This document shows, in pieces, positions 43,873 through 56,210 of a stretch of DNA of 64,000 bases (positions within the stretch are counted from its first letter, which is position 1; each line of letters opens with the position of its first letter). The position numbers were made by a program, and so were the translations under genes. The notes under the pieces are model-generated. The model did not search any database, was not told the origin of the DNA, and saw only the letters and a program-made list of their open reading frames with translations. This stretch comes from Platerodrilus igneus (Eukaryota; Arthropoda; Insecta; Coleoptera; Lycidae), in contig JARFIW010000494.1 of assembly GCA_036346225.1 (NCBI GenBank), forward strand, positions 1,922,001 to 1,986,000, in the 5' to 3' direction.

Positions 43873-45034
43873 ATTCTTTCGGGTTGCCATCTTGGAGCAA
43901 TGATTGCAGTCTACCGGACAAGGTCTCCTTGACAGAGCGTCTGCATTCCGATGGCTAATTCCTACACGATGTTCTGTGTCAAAGTCATGTTCCTGCAGAT
44001 GTTCTATCCACCTTGCAACTTGCCCTTTACGATTTCAAAACTGCAGTAACTATTTTAGTGCAGCATGGTCTGTTCTTAATAGGAATTTACAGCCTTGTAA
44101 CTACTTATAAAAATGCTCTACGGATTTGACGACGGCGAACAGCTCCCTTCTTGTTACACAATAGTTCCTTTCTGGCCGCTACAACACCTTGCTGAAATAC
44201 CCAATAACTTTTTCTTGTCCGTCCTGCACTTGAGAAAGAACGCTTCCTATAGCTGTGTTACTGGCATCGGTATCCAACACAAACTTCCCCTCCATCCGTG
44301 GATAACTCAGAATTGGTGCTATAACTAGTAGCCGTTTCAGTTGTTCAAATGCGATGTGCAGTCGTCATTCCAATTATATTCCTGTCCATCTTCGGTTAAT
44401 TTCGTCAACGGTTTGGCAATGTTCGCAAACCCAAGTATAAAACGTCGGTAATATGTGCACAATCATAGAAAACTATGTAGTTGGTGTATATCTGCTGGTG
44501 TAGGCCACTCTTGTACCGTTTTTATCTTGTCAGGGTCAGCTCTTATTTCGGTCTCCGAAACGACATGTCCTAGGTATTTCACCTCTTTTCCAAATAGGTG
44601 ACATTTCTTGGGGCTCAAGGTAAGGTTTGCCCGCGTAGTCTTTTGAATATCTCCTCTAGGTTCTAAAGGTGTCCTTCAAAAGACCCGCCTAACACTATCA
44701 CGTCGTCTAGGTACACCAGACATGTCTTCCAAGACAGTCCACGCAGTACCGACTCCTTCAAACGTTCAAAAGTAGCAGAGGCATTGCATAATCCAAAGGG
44801 AATGACCTTGAACTGCCATAATCCAGTTCCAATTGTAAACGCAGTTTTCTCTTTATCGTTTGACACCAAGCGTACTTGCCAGTATCCGCTTGTCAAGTCC
44901 AAGGTCGAAAACCATTTAGACCCGGATAGAGTATCCAAGGTGTCATCAATTCTGGGCAAAGGATAGCTGTCTTTCTTTGTCACATTGTTAAGCCGCCAGT
45001 AGTCTACACAAAACCTTGTCCAACTTTTCCTCAA
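43873..45034 (-). pseudogene. Second, degenerate copy of the gypsy pol region
   Basis: Colinear with 40430-41580: the RNase H and RT motifs recur ([26 protein letters not shown] in the frame 44663-45034) with several indels. On its 5' side it is joined to gag coiled-coil sequence at about 45025, deleting gag's second half and the protease; on its 3' side it meets a 20 bp LTR remnant at 43872. Confidence 0.8.
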
Positions 45035-45462
45035 CTATTTTTACCTGTTTAGTGACATCTTCTTTCAATGAAATGGAGCTTTCCATTAATCTTTGTTCTA
45101 ACGTGGCTGTGTTTTCATTCAACTCTTCCATTTTACAGCGTTTTCACTAAAGTTTTCTTTCATTTTCGCAGCATTTTCACTAAGTGTCACTTCCACACCG
45201 TATTTAAACAAAGTTTTTACTGAGCGTCACTTCTAGTTTAGCCGACCTCTCTTCCATTTTCTAAGCATTTTACCTAACCTTTCCTTTCTCAGCATTTTCA
45301 CTTAGCTTTTCTTCCATACCAGTTTTAAAATCCTTAAGGAAATTCATTAAAGTTTTACTTTGGCTTCTTGTAACTGGCACATACAAACTACTCAAATGTC
45401 TTTAAACTTGTGTGTGCTTTCTTTTAAATTAATCACTATATACTTCACACAGCCTGACACCA

Positions 45463-46005
45463 GTATAGCGGGCTACTATAACGCGTTTCACCAATTTAAG
45501 ACAAGTAGTAACAAAAGTCTTTATTACTCACCATTCACAAGTCTAATTAACAGTATATGCCTTATTTATAGATGTTTTCAGTCCAATTAACAATGAAGCA
45601 CTATCACACTAATGCTATTTACAAACACTAATATCTTCTTAAACTAATTCCTTAACCATAAGTCTTCTTAGCAACACTAAACACTACTATAATTTATTTA
45701 TTACACTTTTGTCTATTTATGTATTTTACGAGCTGGTGGTACAATATACACGTTCACATAACACAGATTTATATTTACTAAAAGACTTTCAAAACGCAAC
45801 GAACAACTAACCATATACGAGATGATTTATATACGACATTCTGATATAGACTGACTCCTACATTAATCGCCGATCTTATATATACCCTATAATTAAATAG
45901 ATGATTCAACTCCGGTATATGCTAGAAAGTTCGAGGCTTTTGTAGTATATACATTGCTTACGACGCCTGTGGGTTTGACGGGTTGCCTAATAGTAGCTCA
46001 TAACA
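45463..46005 (-). repeat. 5' LTR of the Ty3/gypsy insertion
   Basis: About 543 bp. Plus-strand ends are TATAGCGGGCTACTATAACG (inner) and TAATAGTAGCTCATAACA (outer). The primer-binding region TGGTGTCAGGCTGTGTG follows directly on the inner side (minus strand). The ATAT target duplication flanks the outer end. Confidence 0.85.
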
Positions 46006-46009
46006 ATAT

Positions 46010-47319
46010 GTTCTCTGTGGCAGGCTGGTTTGGATTTGTAAAGAAAAGTGTTGCTAGCGAAGCAACCCGAACATTAAGGATTAGTTTTAGAAGCAAGCAT
46101 AAAAGTAAGAAAATATGGTAAATGTTTTCGACAATGAATAATTGAAATTCAGTTTAGGATTTTAAAGGAAGTAAAACTAGATTACAAAGATATACAGACA
46201 ATTTGCAACTTATATAGGAAGAAGCGACTATAACAGAAATAGATAATGTGTTACGTTCCATATCGTACTTCGAATACTTTTTACATTTTACACTCTCTGT
46301 ACCTTATTTTAATAAATGTTTGCCTATACGAATGATAAATTGTTTAATTATGCGAGCCGGCTATGATACGTTAATACTCGATATTTATTGTAATTAAATG
46401 ACTTTGTTTAATTATCATTAGATGAAATGGTTTGGTTATCTTTGAATAATAGAAATATGTTCAAAATTTATTGCGATTCTATAATGTGCTCTCCGTGAAG
46501 GATTCTTCAGAAAACAATGTTATGATACGTTCGTTGAAGGAGTTCTCTATATTTCAAGTGTTGGCTTGCGTGTTTCTTCTATGATAAAAAATTATAAACC
46601 CAATCGGGTAGTTACACAACCTTGAAGGCGAAAACTTGTTCTCTTTTATGGTTTTGTAATAGAAATTATTATATTTTTAGCCTTTTGGATTATTTAACCC
46701 CGCATCCTTAAGTTTTTTGAACCATTGCTTACTTTGCTTTGACACAAAAAGCTCGCTTTATCGTTACCGCAGATTTCGTCTGACTACCGTCCAAACGCAG
46801 ATTGAGTTATGATGAGATGGGTACACCTTGTAGTTACTCATAACTTACGTGAGGAAGTGTCATTAAAAAAAATAGGTAACGAATAGCTTTGCTTATTTAT
46901 GGAAAGCCGACACCACCCTATGCCTCTCTAACCTCCGACGCCACAACTGTCTACCGTCTGAACATCTTTGCAATCTTTGGATAACCTCAAATTACCTCGA
47001 ATCACCCGGTATATAAATTTTATAACGCGTTAAACCAGCTGTGTACAGGGTTTTTAAACCATGGGTTTTTTTTGCGTTGAAATCAAAAGGCTATGAATAC
47101 ATAAAATAAAACTTATTGATTAAATAATGCATATTGTTCGTCAACAAAATATTTTGTTGCTCAGTGAGCATCACAAGAAGATCATACACGCTTTGCTCAC
47201 CGGGGAAAAAGGTGTAAGGAATAGGAGTGAAAGGTGGGAAAGAAACCTACAACTAATATATACAAAAACTCATCTGTATAAATACTATTTACACATAACT
47301 TCAAACTAGGTAAAATAAA
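46010..47319. other. No recognised gene
   Basis: AT-rich DNA. A TATATAAATTTTATAACGCG stretch near 47011 resembles a TATA element but nothing downstream is recognisable. The 60-codon frame at 47127-47309 has no motif. It may include further eroded parts of the Polinton-like element to its right. Confidence 0.35.
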
Positions 47320-50300
47320 ATTCGTCTATTTTTCGGTTCCCCCAGGTTTCACGGATAATAAAATGTTTGTCATCATCCACGGATAAACTAATTTTATTTA
47401 TAAGCTTGGTGTATAACTCGATTTTAGCGTTTCTAATCATGTCCACTGTATGACTGAGGAGACCTATTTGTTTTTTGTTGTATCTCTAAAACTTTCAACA
47501 CTGATGGTTTTGACTACACTGTGGCTAACATCCTTAATTTTTTTCACAAAATCTTTTTCGCTTATAATGCAATAACTTTTGGCATTAGTACTGTAGTGAT
47601 CCGTAGTGTTTTTAAGTCGATTTTTCGTTGGTTGATAATTATTGCAAATATTATAGTGTACATTTAGATATTTGAAGATATTTGTTAGAATAGCTCAGTA
47701 ACCACTTGCAGGTTTCTAAACGCATTCCGTGTCGTCTGGAATTTACATTACAAGGGACGCATGTATAGGGACGATCGATCGAGCGGACAAGGTTAAAGGA
47801 CTTTGTTTTTAGATTTCAAGATGGATGGTTGAAACATTTCACTTGGAGGTTTTTTATTAAAGGTAATATTTTATGTTGATAATGTAGTTGCTATTTAAGG
47901 TAATCTGATTACATCTTGTAATTCTAGCCTTGTTTTGAGTGTGATGTTGGTATTTATTGTAAAACCGTTAGTTATTTAATCATTGAAAGAAATATTTATG
48001 TGTTATCTGTTGCTTTTGACTTAAAATTTGATGTGGATTGTTTAATATGTAGTTTCAGGTGAATTTACTATTTTATTGAATATGTTTTATGTATAAAGTT
48101 GTGTTGTTTGGTTTAACAACCGAAAACTAATATTTATTTATTTGAAATAATGGTGATTTTGTATTTAATGCAGAGTTGGAACTACAATTGCGTTGCACTT
48201 ATTGCAGAATCAATAGCAGAGGCACCATTACTGTAATTTTACGACAAACAATGAAAAGTACTGACATCATATTAAATCAAATTATTGTGCAAGCTTGAAC
48301 CTGAACACACTATTATATTTATATGTTATCTTTGTTGGATATTTGTGATGCATTTGACATTTTATTTATGTGTAATTGTTTTATTTCAGCATATTAATCA
48401 CATTTACAACTGCACTGCTTACATCTGGGTTTAGCTTAATGATATGTTTGTTGTTTTGTTTATCCTATTATCTAACCGATGTTCCTATATAATTAACTAA
48501 TATTTACCGTTTGTGATTTAATTAAATTGAACCCCTGGTATGACCGACCATCTCGTGCCTTCGCGTTTGCGTTTATGACTATGTTGGAGATAGTCTATTA
48601 AATAATAAGAGCCTTTTTAACTATGCGCAATCATACCCTAAGTTCATTTCAACGAATCATGTCGTCTTGTCAATGTACTTGTAGTTGTACTCTTGCACAT
48701 AATAAAAAGTCGGTTAGGCTTTGTGAAATATTTTGTAGCACGGGCTGGAATCTGTTAATGCATGTATGTGGGCGCGTGTGATCGAGCCTTGTTGAATATT
48801 ACAAACATTTTATGTCCGTGCGGGGAGGAACATTAGTAGTCAAGGCAGATTTTACCTTCCTGGTGTTTCCCCTTTTTTTTAACTTTAGCTGGGTAGTATT
48901 GGTTATCCGACCTCAGTACCTACCAGAAAAGACTAGCTGGTCTACACTAACGTTTTTTTAGTTGTCATGTGTGGTATGTCCGGGTAACTGTTGACATCCC
49001 GTCAATTTTAGTGTTGTACGTTACCCGTCCTTATCGAGATGTCCAATGCAGTTGGAAGTGTGAGGGCAGTGTGGGGTTTTATCTGCCGTGCTGTTTCCTC
49101 AATCGTCCAGGTTGAGTACGACACTGTTTGCTTTAAATGTCATTTTTCTATGTTTTCATGCGAATGACCTATTTAGTGGTCATTGTTTTGATTAAAAGTA
49201 AAGTTAGGTAAATGCTGTAGTTTTATTTCAAACCTTCCCGCCTTAACGCCATCGTCCCAGTGTAAACTTGGGCTACATTATAACAACACAACGTAGGAGT
49301 TGTCGAGTCACTGCCACTAGATGTTAGATCATGGAGCCCGGTGTGCCGTATATAGAGGACGTTGGGGTCAGCCTTCAGGTCGGTTACACTACAGTACCTA
49401 CAAACTTTAGAACCAAATCCCAGTTGAACTCGTCCTTAAATTTATCTACTACTTTCTTATTAACTAAAGAAATATTTTATCTATCGTCTATCGGGTAATG
49501 ACATATCAACAAAGTCAATCTTATTAGTAATGTCTAAATATGTCTTCTGTTCGTACACTATAAGCTAAAGAATTTGTGTCTGTGTAAAGAAGTTGAATTC
49601 GGCTATCATGTATGCGTCGCATTACACTATAATGCAAGTCTTATGGAGAGTTCTAGTATCGAAAATCCTGCGTAAATGGGTTTATCGTACTTTACTTTCA
49701 CTCAATCCATCTGTATGATAATCAAATCCTCGCTAAGCACTGTACAGCTATTAAAGTTTGGTTGGGCAATTAAACTGCTCACACACAATCTTTTCCCTTT
49801 CGGTTCCCACCGAGTCGGATATTAGAACTTATGGGTTTCAGCACCGACTCGAAATCTGCGTAGATTGTAAACGGTACTCTAATCTGTTTATGAATGTTTT
49901 TGAAATCAACAATGTTGTTAAAAGTATTCGGCATTTTTGTAACAACATGGTTACATTCAAGCTTAGAATGTTTTTGCAGTTCCACTTCGGTTCGAAAAAA
50001 CATTTAAACATTTGTCTACCGACTAATTTCCCTAGATTTCAAATCCAACAATAGTGGCTGTTTTCACCATCTTGCAAAAACGCGAGGTCTTTGTTCTTGG
50101 TAAAATGTAGAGGTTCCATGATCAACTTGCCTTCCACCCCAAAAACGTTAATGCTGATATCATTCAATTGGTCAAATCTCGGTATATCCCTACCCTCGCT
50201 GGTAGTGCGATACCATCCAAGTTTAGTATAGAATTGTAATGCGTTTATTTGGATGCCCTATCAGGATGGGGGTCGACTTAGTGTAACGCTGCCACAACCG

Positions 50301-51341
50301 ACCAAGCCAAACCAGCCAAATTGTTATTTTGAACATTCACCGCTGCCGTCTTATTCTTGATTCATTCAGGCAGATTGATATACGAGGACCCCTGAGCGGT
50401 GTGTATCTATTGACGTTGACTTCCAGGTATAACACCCTCTTCAAACTCTAGCTGGAATCTTGTCTTTGAAATTTCACGGACTTTGCACTCATCACCCGCG
50501 TCATAGATTTGTATATCTCATTCAGGTCTGATATTGGATAATGACCTGTTTTTTGTGTCAAACGATATATCATCAACACCTTGACCATTGCTCGTTTTGG
50601 TGTATAGAGCCCGAACAGTTCCACGTTGATTTTCAGCGTGTTGTTCAGTTTCTCACTCACCGACCGCGCGAAAAAATCTTCTTGCTGATCAAGAAACTCC
50701 CCAATTCCGACAACGTCATGTATACATTTTTTGTACGATATGTCCTAATTCTAGTCTTAAATGCGGTAACTACTGTTTCAACCGTATCTTCTCCAGCGTG
50801 TGTATGATGTGTCGCTTATTTATGCGGGTTGCTGCGCAAATGTGTTGTGTAAGCTTTCATAGTCACTTCTATGTCGTACACGTTGCACTTGACGACAACG
50901 ATACGCTTTTGCTTGGTGGCAGAGGGGTCATCTACGAGTGTGGCATTAGGTCCAACGCTGCTCGATTCTGGGGCCAAAACCTCTTCTGCTAAGTTGGGCT
51001 GAACACTTAACCCCACTCGTTGTTCGCAATTCATATACGTTGCGTTGATGGCGTAGAAAAATATCTCTTCGGGTGAAGGTAAAGCCGCATACGTTGCACA
51101 CAAACGCTGCATGGTGATGTTGCTCGAGGGCGAACATCCCAACTGTTCTCACTGCCCTACGCACGTTGTATTGTTGACGAAGCATATCGCTTCTTCGGCT
51201 AAAGGCTGAGCCACATATTTCACACGAAACTTGGTTAAATTCCATCACTTCTGCAATTTGAAAACTTTTAGACAAGTCGAAAATATACTCGACTTGATTA
51301 GTATAAGACTTGATATCATGCAGTTCTTTATATACCAGCAA
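47320..51341 (-). pseudogene. Protein-primed type DNA polymerase B of a Polinton/Maverick-like element (decayed)
   Basis: Minus-strand blocks in order. 51341-50816: two C2H2 motifs (CEICGSAFSRRSDML, CNVCGFTFTRRDIFLRH). 50660-50448: LNNTLKINVELFGLY and later FQRQDS. 50300-50040: DHPHPDRA-type and INALQFYTKLGWY segments. 50003-49779: a C..H knuckle and VPFTIYADFES, the Exo I motif. About 49690-49540: YDKPIYAGFSILEL and a TDTNS variant of polymerase motif C. 47588-47320: the C-terminal domain. Several stops and shifts, and the palm motif A region is deleted. A DNA transposon (47591-49394) interrupts it. These features match polymerases of Polintons, large self-synthesising elements; no capsid, integrase or ATPase gene is seen. 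Confidence 0.6.
47591..49394. mobile_element. 1.8 kb TA-flanked DNA transposon inserted in polymerase B
   Basis: The element begins CTGTAGTGATCCG and ends ...CGGTTACACTACAG, giving an 8 bp perfect inverted end (CTGTAGTG) with TA on both sides (47589-47590 and 49395-49396). Removing it with one TA leaves the polymerase-B coding frame on the two sides in register, which fixes both edges. Length is 1804 bp. No open frame of note, so it is non-autonomous. A second, end-truncated copy lies at 56206-59212. Confidence 0.8.
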
Positions 51342-53819
51342 GCGAGCTCATTAAGAAGAGGTGGGCACACGCAGTAATATAATTACAATTTACATTAGTT
51401 TCCTGTCGATTCTTATATGGGAATTAATAAATTTTATAATATTATTATCATGGTGCAAGTTAATGAGGATTGTTTTTCTGTTGATCCTTGTATGGGAACT
51501 CGTAGAAATTTATAATATCAATACTTCAGATAACTAACCAAAACTTGCAGCAAACTCACGTATATATTAAATCAAATCTGTTGACTGTATCCAACTTCTC
51601 CCTCTATTCAATCACTGCACTAAAAGTTCCCGCCCCTTATTACGTTTCCGTATAATTTTTTCTATCAGGTATGTAAGTGGAGCAACTGTGAGCTGAATCT
51701 CATCAGCATAAAAAGTACCTAAACAGTTAGTCAACCTGTTATACATGTTACTTCATAATGCTGTAAGGAGGATTACAAACTTAACAGTTTAAACAGATCT
51801 TGTTTTCTCATGCGGACAAATTCAATGGAAGTTATTATAGTATATTGAGGCCTTTTGCTTTTTTAATTGGCTGTTGCTTGCAAGTAATATTCTAAGAATA
51901 TTTTGCAGCTACTGTTTGGAAAATATACATTTACGAATACTGTTCGCAGAATACTTCACATAGTATCCCTGGGAATTGTTTTTAAAACGCAAACACGTTG
52001 TTGTCTATCCCTATAAATACAGAAAACGATTCCTTCTATACAACGTCCTTTTACCGTAAAGTAGTGCTGTAAGTCGCGGTGCTAAGATGTTTTGTTTTAC
52101 TTAGTATTACAGTCTATTTAAGTTGTTGCATCTAGTGTTTAGTCTATCGACAAGTGTAATACACACTTTTCAGATCCGTTATGGTACTAGAGACAGATAG
52201 CTACCCTTGAAAGTACATTTATTCTTTTCTTTGATGCTTCTGTGAAATATAGACATTTTTTTGTTAGCTGTTAACCACGTAAGGACTGTAGTTTTCCTAC
52301 TCGTGCTAGCACAATAAATTACAGACTGCGTGTTAATAATTTACTTACACAGTGTACAAGTGATTACGTGATATAAAATCACATTAGTATAAACCGAAGC
52401 TTGCGTTGAGCAATTTTTATTATATTTTTAAATTAATACTAAGGTCAACAACTTGTTTACTAAATTATAAGCCAGAATAAGTTAACACTTGCTTGATATT
52501 GTCGGAGGCTTTCACGGCCAGAGTCATTATAAATATTTATGGTTCTGGATTGGGACCGTGTCATTTTATAAACTAAGTTTATAAAATGACACGGTCCCAA
52601 ATTTTAGTTAGGGTTACGTTATTTCTTTTAGAAAGTGTAATTCACAGAGCTGGTAAAAATACTTTACTTATTATATATAATTTTTTTCTTGTATATATTT
52701 AAGGTTGGAAACATAATGTAAGTATATATGTATATGTTATTTAGATTTTACGATTTACATTCATATTGACTTAAATGTATATTACCATATTGTGTTTTAT
52801 GCAAGTTGACGTTTTGTTTCCATTATGTTATAACAGGACGATTACGTAAATGTTCAATTCGGTCTCTGTAGATGTTCCTTTTTATACTATGTTTAACTAA
52901 CAGCTTGTAAATAAATTTCTTACTGAGGTTTCCAATTTTTCTTTCTGTGTAACCCACTTCATTCTACGACGTTTTGAGCTAACACGGCATCCAATTCTTT
53001 TGAATTCCTATTCTACCCTTCTGTTTTGTTGCGGTATTCGGTGTAGGCGATTTTCTTTACTTACTTTACTACTTACTTTTTTGTCTGCGCGGAATACCGT
53101 AACAATAGGATAGATTTGATACGCCCCAGAGACACAATTCAGAAACAATATGTGAAGCATCAATCACGATTTCAGATGACAACGGCAAAGACATTAAAAC
53201 TCATCACCAGGCAAACAAATTGAAACTTTGTAATTTTTATGTTCTGTTCTAATATGGCACGACATACTGTTACAGATTAATCTAGCAAGTAAGCTGTTTA
53301 AAAGAATATTTATTAATACAGGGAGTTTATAAAAGAACTCCTTGATTTAAAAAAAATCATAATTAAAAAACGAAACCAGTTGTTACGTTCAAAACCCTGC
53401 AAATAATTTTTTCTGCATTCATATTTAAAACACTCTAAAATTTCTCAGCAAGCTCGATTTCCTACCATTTGAAATTAGTGTTATTTAATAAAATTTCTCA
53501 AATAATTACTCAATAAAATTTTGCCTTATAAAATCAAACAGCTAGAGCCACCTTAGGACTACAATGCTTCATGAACGTTCAATTAACCCGAAAATGATAT
53601 CTATCGAGTCAGAAATACTGGATGCACTAAATATTCATTGTATTGTCCAAAAGTTTTCTGAAATTAAAGCTCGACCTGTAAAACCTTTATAAATTGTGTT
53701 TATTATTACGATAAATAATTATTGGTCTTCTTTAGGTTAATGTTTATTTAATTGTTAGTTAACTTTTAATTTGTAGAAATTTTTTTGCTACCGTATTTAC
53801 TAGTATTAAAATATTTTTC
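51342..53819. other. No recognised gene
   Basis: AT-rich sequence apart from the perfect 51 bp palindrome at 52550-52600. Nothing else identifiable. Confidence 0.4.
52550..52600. repeat. Perfect 51 bp palindrome
   Basis: Two 25 bp arms (TTGGGACCGTGTCATTTTAT + AAACT and its exact reverse complement) around a single A. It is preceded by CTTTCACGGCCAGAGTC, a string that I associate with dispersed insect repeats. The arms are identical, which points to recent origin or to constraint. Confidence 0.85.
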
Positions 53820-54174
53820 TATTAAGATTTAATATGCTTGGTACAGGCGGCACAATACATTTTGAACACAAGCGGCCAAAGCGCACCGCGCGACCCTGGC
53901 ATCATGTATTGTAGTACGGGTCTCATTCATAACGTGACCATACGTTCCGCTTTGGGCGGTACAGTTCCCCTTTTACACTGTCTGTCCCGCTGTCCCCAGT
54001 AAGAGCAAAAATGTCCCGCTTTAGCCTTAGGCTAAATGAATGCTATATTGATCACCAAGACAAACATCAACAAATCATGTAATCATCTCCATTCTTACTT
54101 GAAAACGAGACCCGATATTTCGAAACAGATTTGGTCCGCCGACAAATATAAAACAAGTCTCTAGAGACGTTATA
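53820..54174. repeat. Unclassified repeat, left part (interrupted by the DD41D element)
   Basis: GC-richer than its surroundings. A CCGCTTTGGGCGGTACAG run (53947-53964) and a TGTCCCGCTTTAGCC at about 54011 are echoed at 55571 by GTGTCCCGCTCTAACG on the far side of the DD41D element. The look is that of an older DNA-transposon end. Confidence 0.35.
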
Positions 54175-55486
54175 CAGTATTGCCCGAAATAAACAGTACT
54201 GAAATTGTAATTGTTTTGTATATTTAAAAAATACATATTATTGACACTTTATTATATGTTCTAAATGTGCACCTCCTCGTTCGAGACAGACTTCATAACG
54301 ATGTTCTAAGTTTCTGGTCATGTTATTGAATAAGGGTTGTCTCAGGGCTGCGAAGAAGACTCTAACGGCATCCTTTAATTCATCGATGGTTTGTGGTGCC
54401 CGTTTGAAAACGGCATTTTTAGCCATGCCCCAAATGTATGCGTCTGGAGGTGTGAGGTCTGGAGAATGTGAAGGATAAGGGAAGTCAGTAAATCGTGATA
54501 TGAATTTGCTTGGAAAATGCTCTTGAAGAAATTGACGAATTGCGGCAGCAGTATGGCAAGTTGCCCCGTCCTGCTGAAAAATTGGTTTCGAAATGCCAAG
54601 TTACGTGCACGACAGAATTGACGTAGATCAGGGATAAATCGTGTTAAAATTTGTCTGTACCTCTGTTGATTAAGTGTGACTTGCCTACCATTCTCTTCGA
54701 TAAAGTACGGACCAATGATTCCGTGTCCGGAAACAGCACACCAGACACTCACTTTTCACTATGTAAAGGAACCTCTTGAACCTCATCGGGTCTGGCAAAG
54801 CCCAGAAATCGATTTGTGCGACGATTCACATAGCCTGACAAGTGAAAATGTGCTTCGTCTGAAAACCAAACATTTTCAAAAATTCAGGATTTTCATACTG
54901 TAACGCGAGAATTCTGGCGCAATATTCCACTCTACTGCGATAATCCCGAGGATGTAGTTGTTGATGTACCTGAATCACATACGAAAATGTACCCAGCTCC
55001 TTCAGGATTCTTTGAAAGGAGGTTCTTTTTAAATCAAGTTGTAACGCTGTCCTTGCCTGGCTGACTTTCGGATTTTCTAAGATTTGCTCAAAAACACGTT
55101 CATGGTTATTGTTGTTGTTAACTGTCCTGGGACGCCCCGAGTTTCCTTTTCGTTGGCACAATACACTACCTGTATTTCTAAACTTTTCAATAACCTTCAA
55201 AATTACAGCATTACTTGGAGAACGTTTATTAAACCTTTGTGTGAATTGATCAGACACGTATAGCAAACTTGCACCATTATGTCGGCCGATTCCGTATGAA
55301 CGAAAATAATGCTCTACCAGAAACACTTTCTCCTCTGTACCTAACACCATTTTTAACAATTAGGCCCTACTAATTACTTGTTTGAGGTTTACTTGACAGG
55401 TCTATACTAGCTAACTTGAGTGTGACAGCGCACGCATAAAAACACCGCCAACTTAGTTTCAGTACTGTTTATTTCGGGCAATACTG
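54175..55486 (-). mobile_element. DD41D Tc1/mariner (Visitor-type) element
   Basis: 1312 bp between TA dinucleotides (54173-54174 and 55487-55488). The terminal inverted repeats, starting CAGTATTGCCCGAAATAAAC, are identical over 30 bp. The single gene is on the minus strand (54241-55350). Its second and third catalytic Asp are 41 residues apart, the spacing named DD41D or Visitor. Perfect ends suggest a recent insertion, although the gene is already frameshifted. Confidence 0.88.
54241..55350 (-). pseudogene. DD41D transposase, frameshifted
   Basis: Starts MVLGTEEKVFLVEHYFRSYG at 55350: an N-terminal helix-turn-helix of the kind seen in many insect transposases, then NSGRPRT (hinge), LQLDLKRTSFQRILKEL (second helix-turn-helix). 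A shift near 54840 moves the first catalytic block (WFSDEAHFHLSG) out of frame, and another near 54600 precedes FQQDGATCHT. The last frame carries HSPDLTPPDAYIWG and runs to a stop at about 54241. Counting from the Asp of QQD to that of PPD gives 41 intervening residues. Two or more frameshifts, otherwise full length. Confidence 0.88.
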
Positions 55487-55739
55487 TATTATTCATTCGC
55501 TCTCCCCTTATTAATAAATAAAAAGCAGTTAAAACAGCAATTAGTTTTTGTTTTCTTAAAAATTCTGCAGGTGTCCCGCTCTAACGAAAAATATAAACGG
55601 TCGCTTTACTCATTCATCTCATCAGTATTATAATTATTAGGGTAGAATAAAACCATTATAAAAACGGTCCTGTTAAATGCGAAGAATAACGGTTCAATTG
55701 CTTAGTACTGGATTGTCTTCGCTACAATGCTTATAAATT
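55487..55739. repeat. Unclassified repeat, right part
   Basis: Continues the sequence interrupted by the DD41D element (see GTGTCCCGCTCTAACG at about 55571); otherwise AT-rich with no gene. Confidence 0.3.
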
Positions 55740-55925
55740 GTTGTTTTGTTTTGACCTTACTTAAGTTTGACGGAGCTCTAACTTCTTTTCTATTCTGTGC
55801 TAATCTAAAAAGTTCTACCTACCCTTCACAACTTAAATTTCTAATAATTTGACTACTATAGCTTGGTCTAGGTCTTCCTATATTCTTCTATCTTTTCCTA
55901 TCTACCTGCCTCTACACAGATATAA
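55740..55925 (-). pseudogene. LINE 3' end fragment
   Basis: Matches 59330-59500 for about 170 bp (TTGTTTTGTTTT, then ACTTACTTAAG...TTTGACG, then CACAACTTAAATTTCTAATA). The coding tail of this LINE family is recognisable in the longer copy. Confidence 0.65.
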
Positions 55926-56034
55926 GCTATCTGATGGTTGTTAAAGAAGTGCAACATGTTTACATGATTCCCATTTATAAAGAAATGAAACCTTACCTGG
56001 TTATCGCCTCCAAAAAAGAAAAGTGTTAAATTAT

Positions 56035-56210
56035 ATGTTATAGTAAGGCTTAAGCAACGAATCGCTGCCAACATGCCAGACCGCTACCTAATTGTAAGTT
56101 ATGTCATGGAGACGTTTATTAAATTATATGTTATGGTAAGATTTAAGCAACGAATCGCTGCCAACATGCCACACCGCTACCTAATTGTGAGTTATGTCAT
56201 GGAGAATGAA
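56035..56210. repeat. ~90 bp unit, two tandem copies (third copy at 59210-59285)
   Basis: Each unit has GGTAAG(G/A)(C/T)TTAAGCA(A/G)CG, then AATCGCTGCCAACATGCCA and CTACCTAATTGTGAGTTATG. The two copies here lie directly left of the truncated 1.8 kb transposon copy and the third directly right of it. Confidence 0.75.

Larger units (their letters stand above)
39118..46005 (-). mobile_element. Rearranged Ty3/gypsy LTR retrotransposon, single insertion
   Basis: Outer ends are LTR ends (TGTAGCGGGC on the left, CTCATAACA on the right, plus strand) and both sides carry ATAT (39114-39117 and 46006-46009), a 4 bp target duplication. Reading from the 5' side (right): LTR 45463-46005; start of gag 45030-45400; a jump to pol at about 45020; pol 43873-45020; a 20 bp LTR remnant near 43852-43872; gag, protease, RT, RNase H and the beginning of integrase 40090-43776; and a truncated 3' LTR 39118-40090 that contains its own 520 bp insertion. 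This is a tandem element that has lost the central LTR and part of the internal region. Confidence 0.85.
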
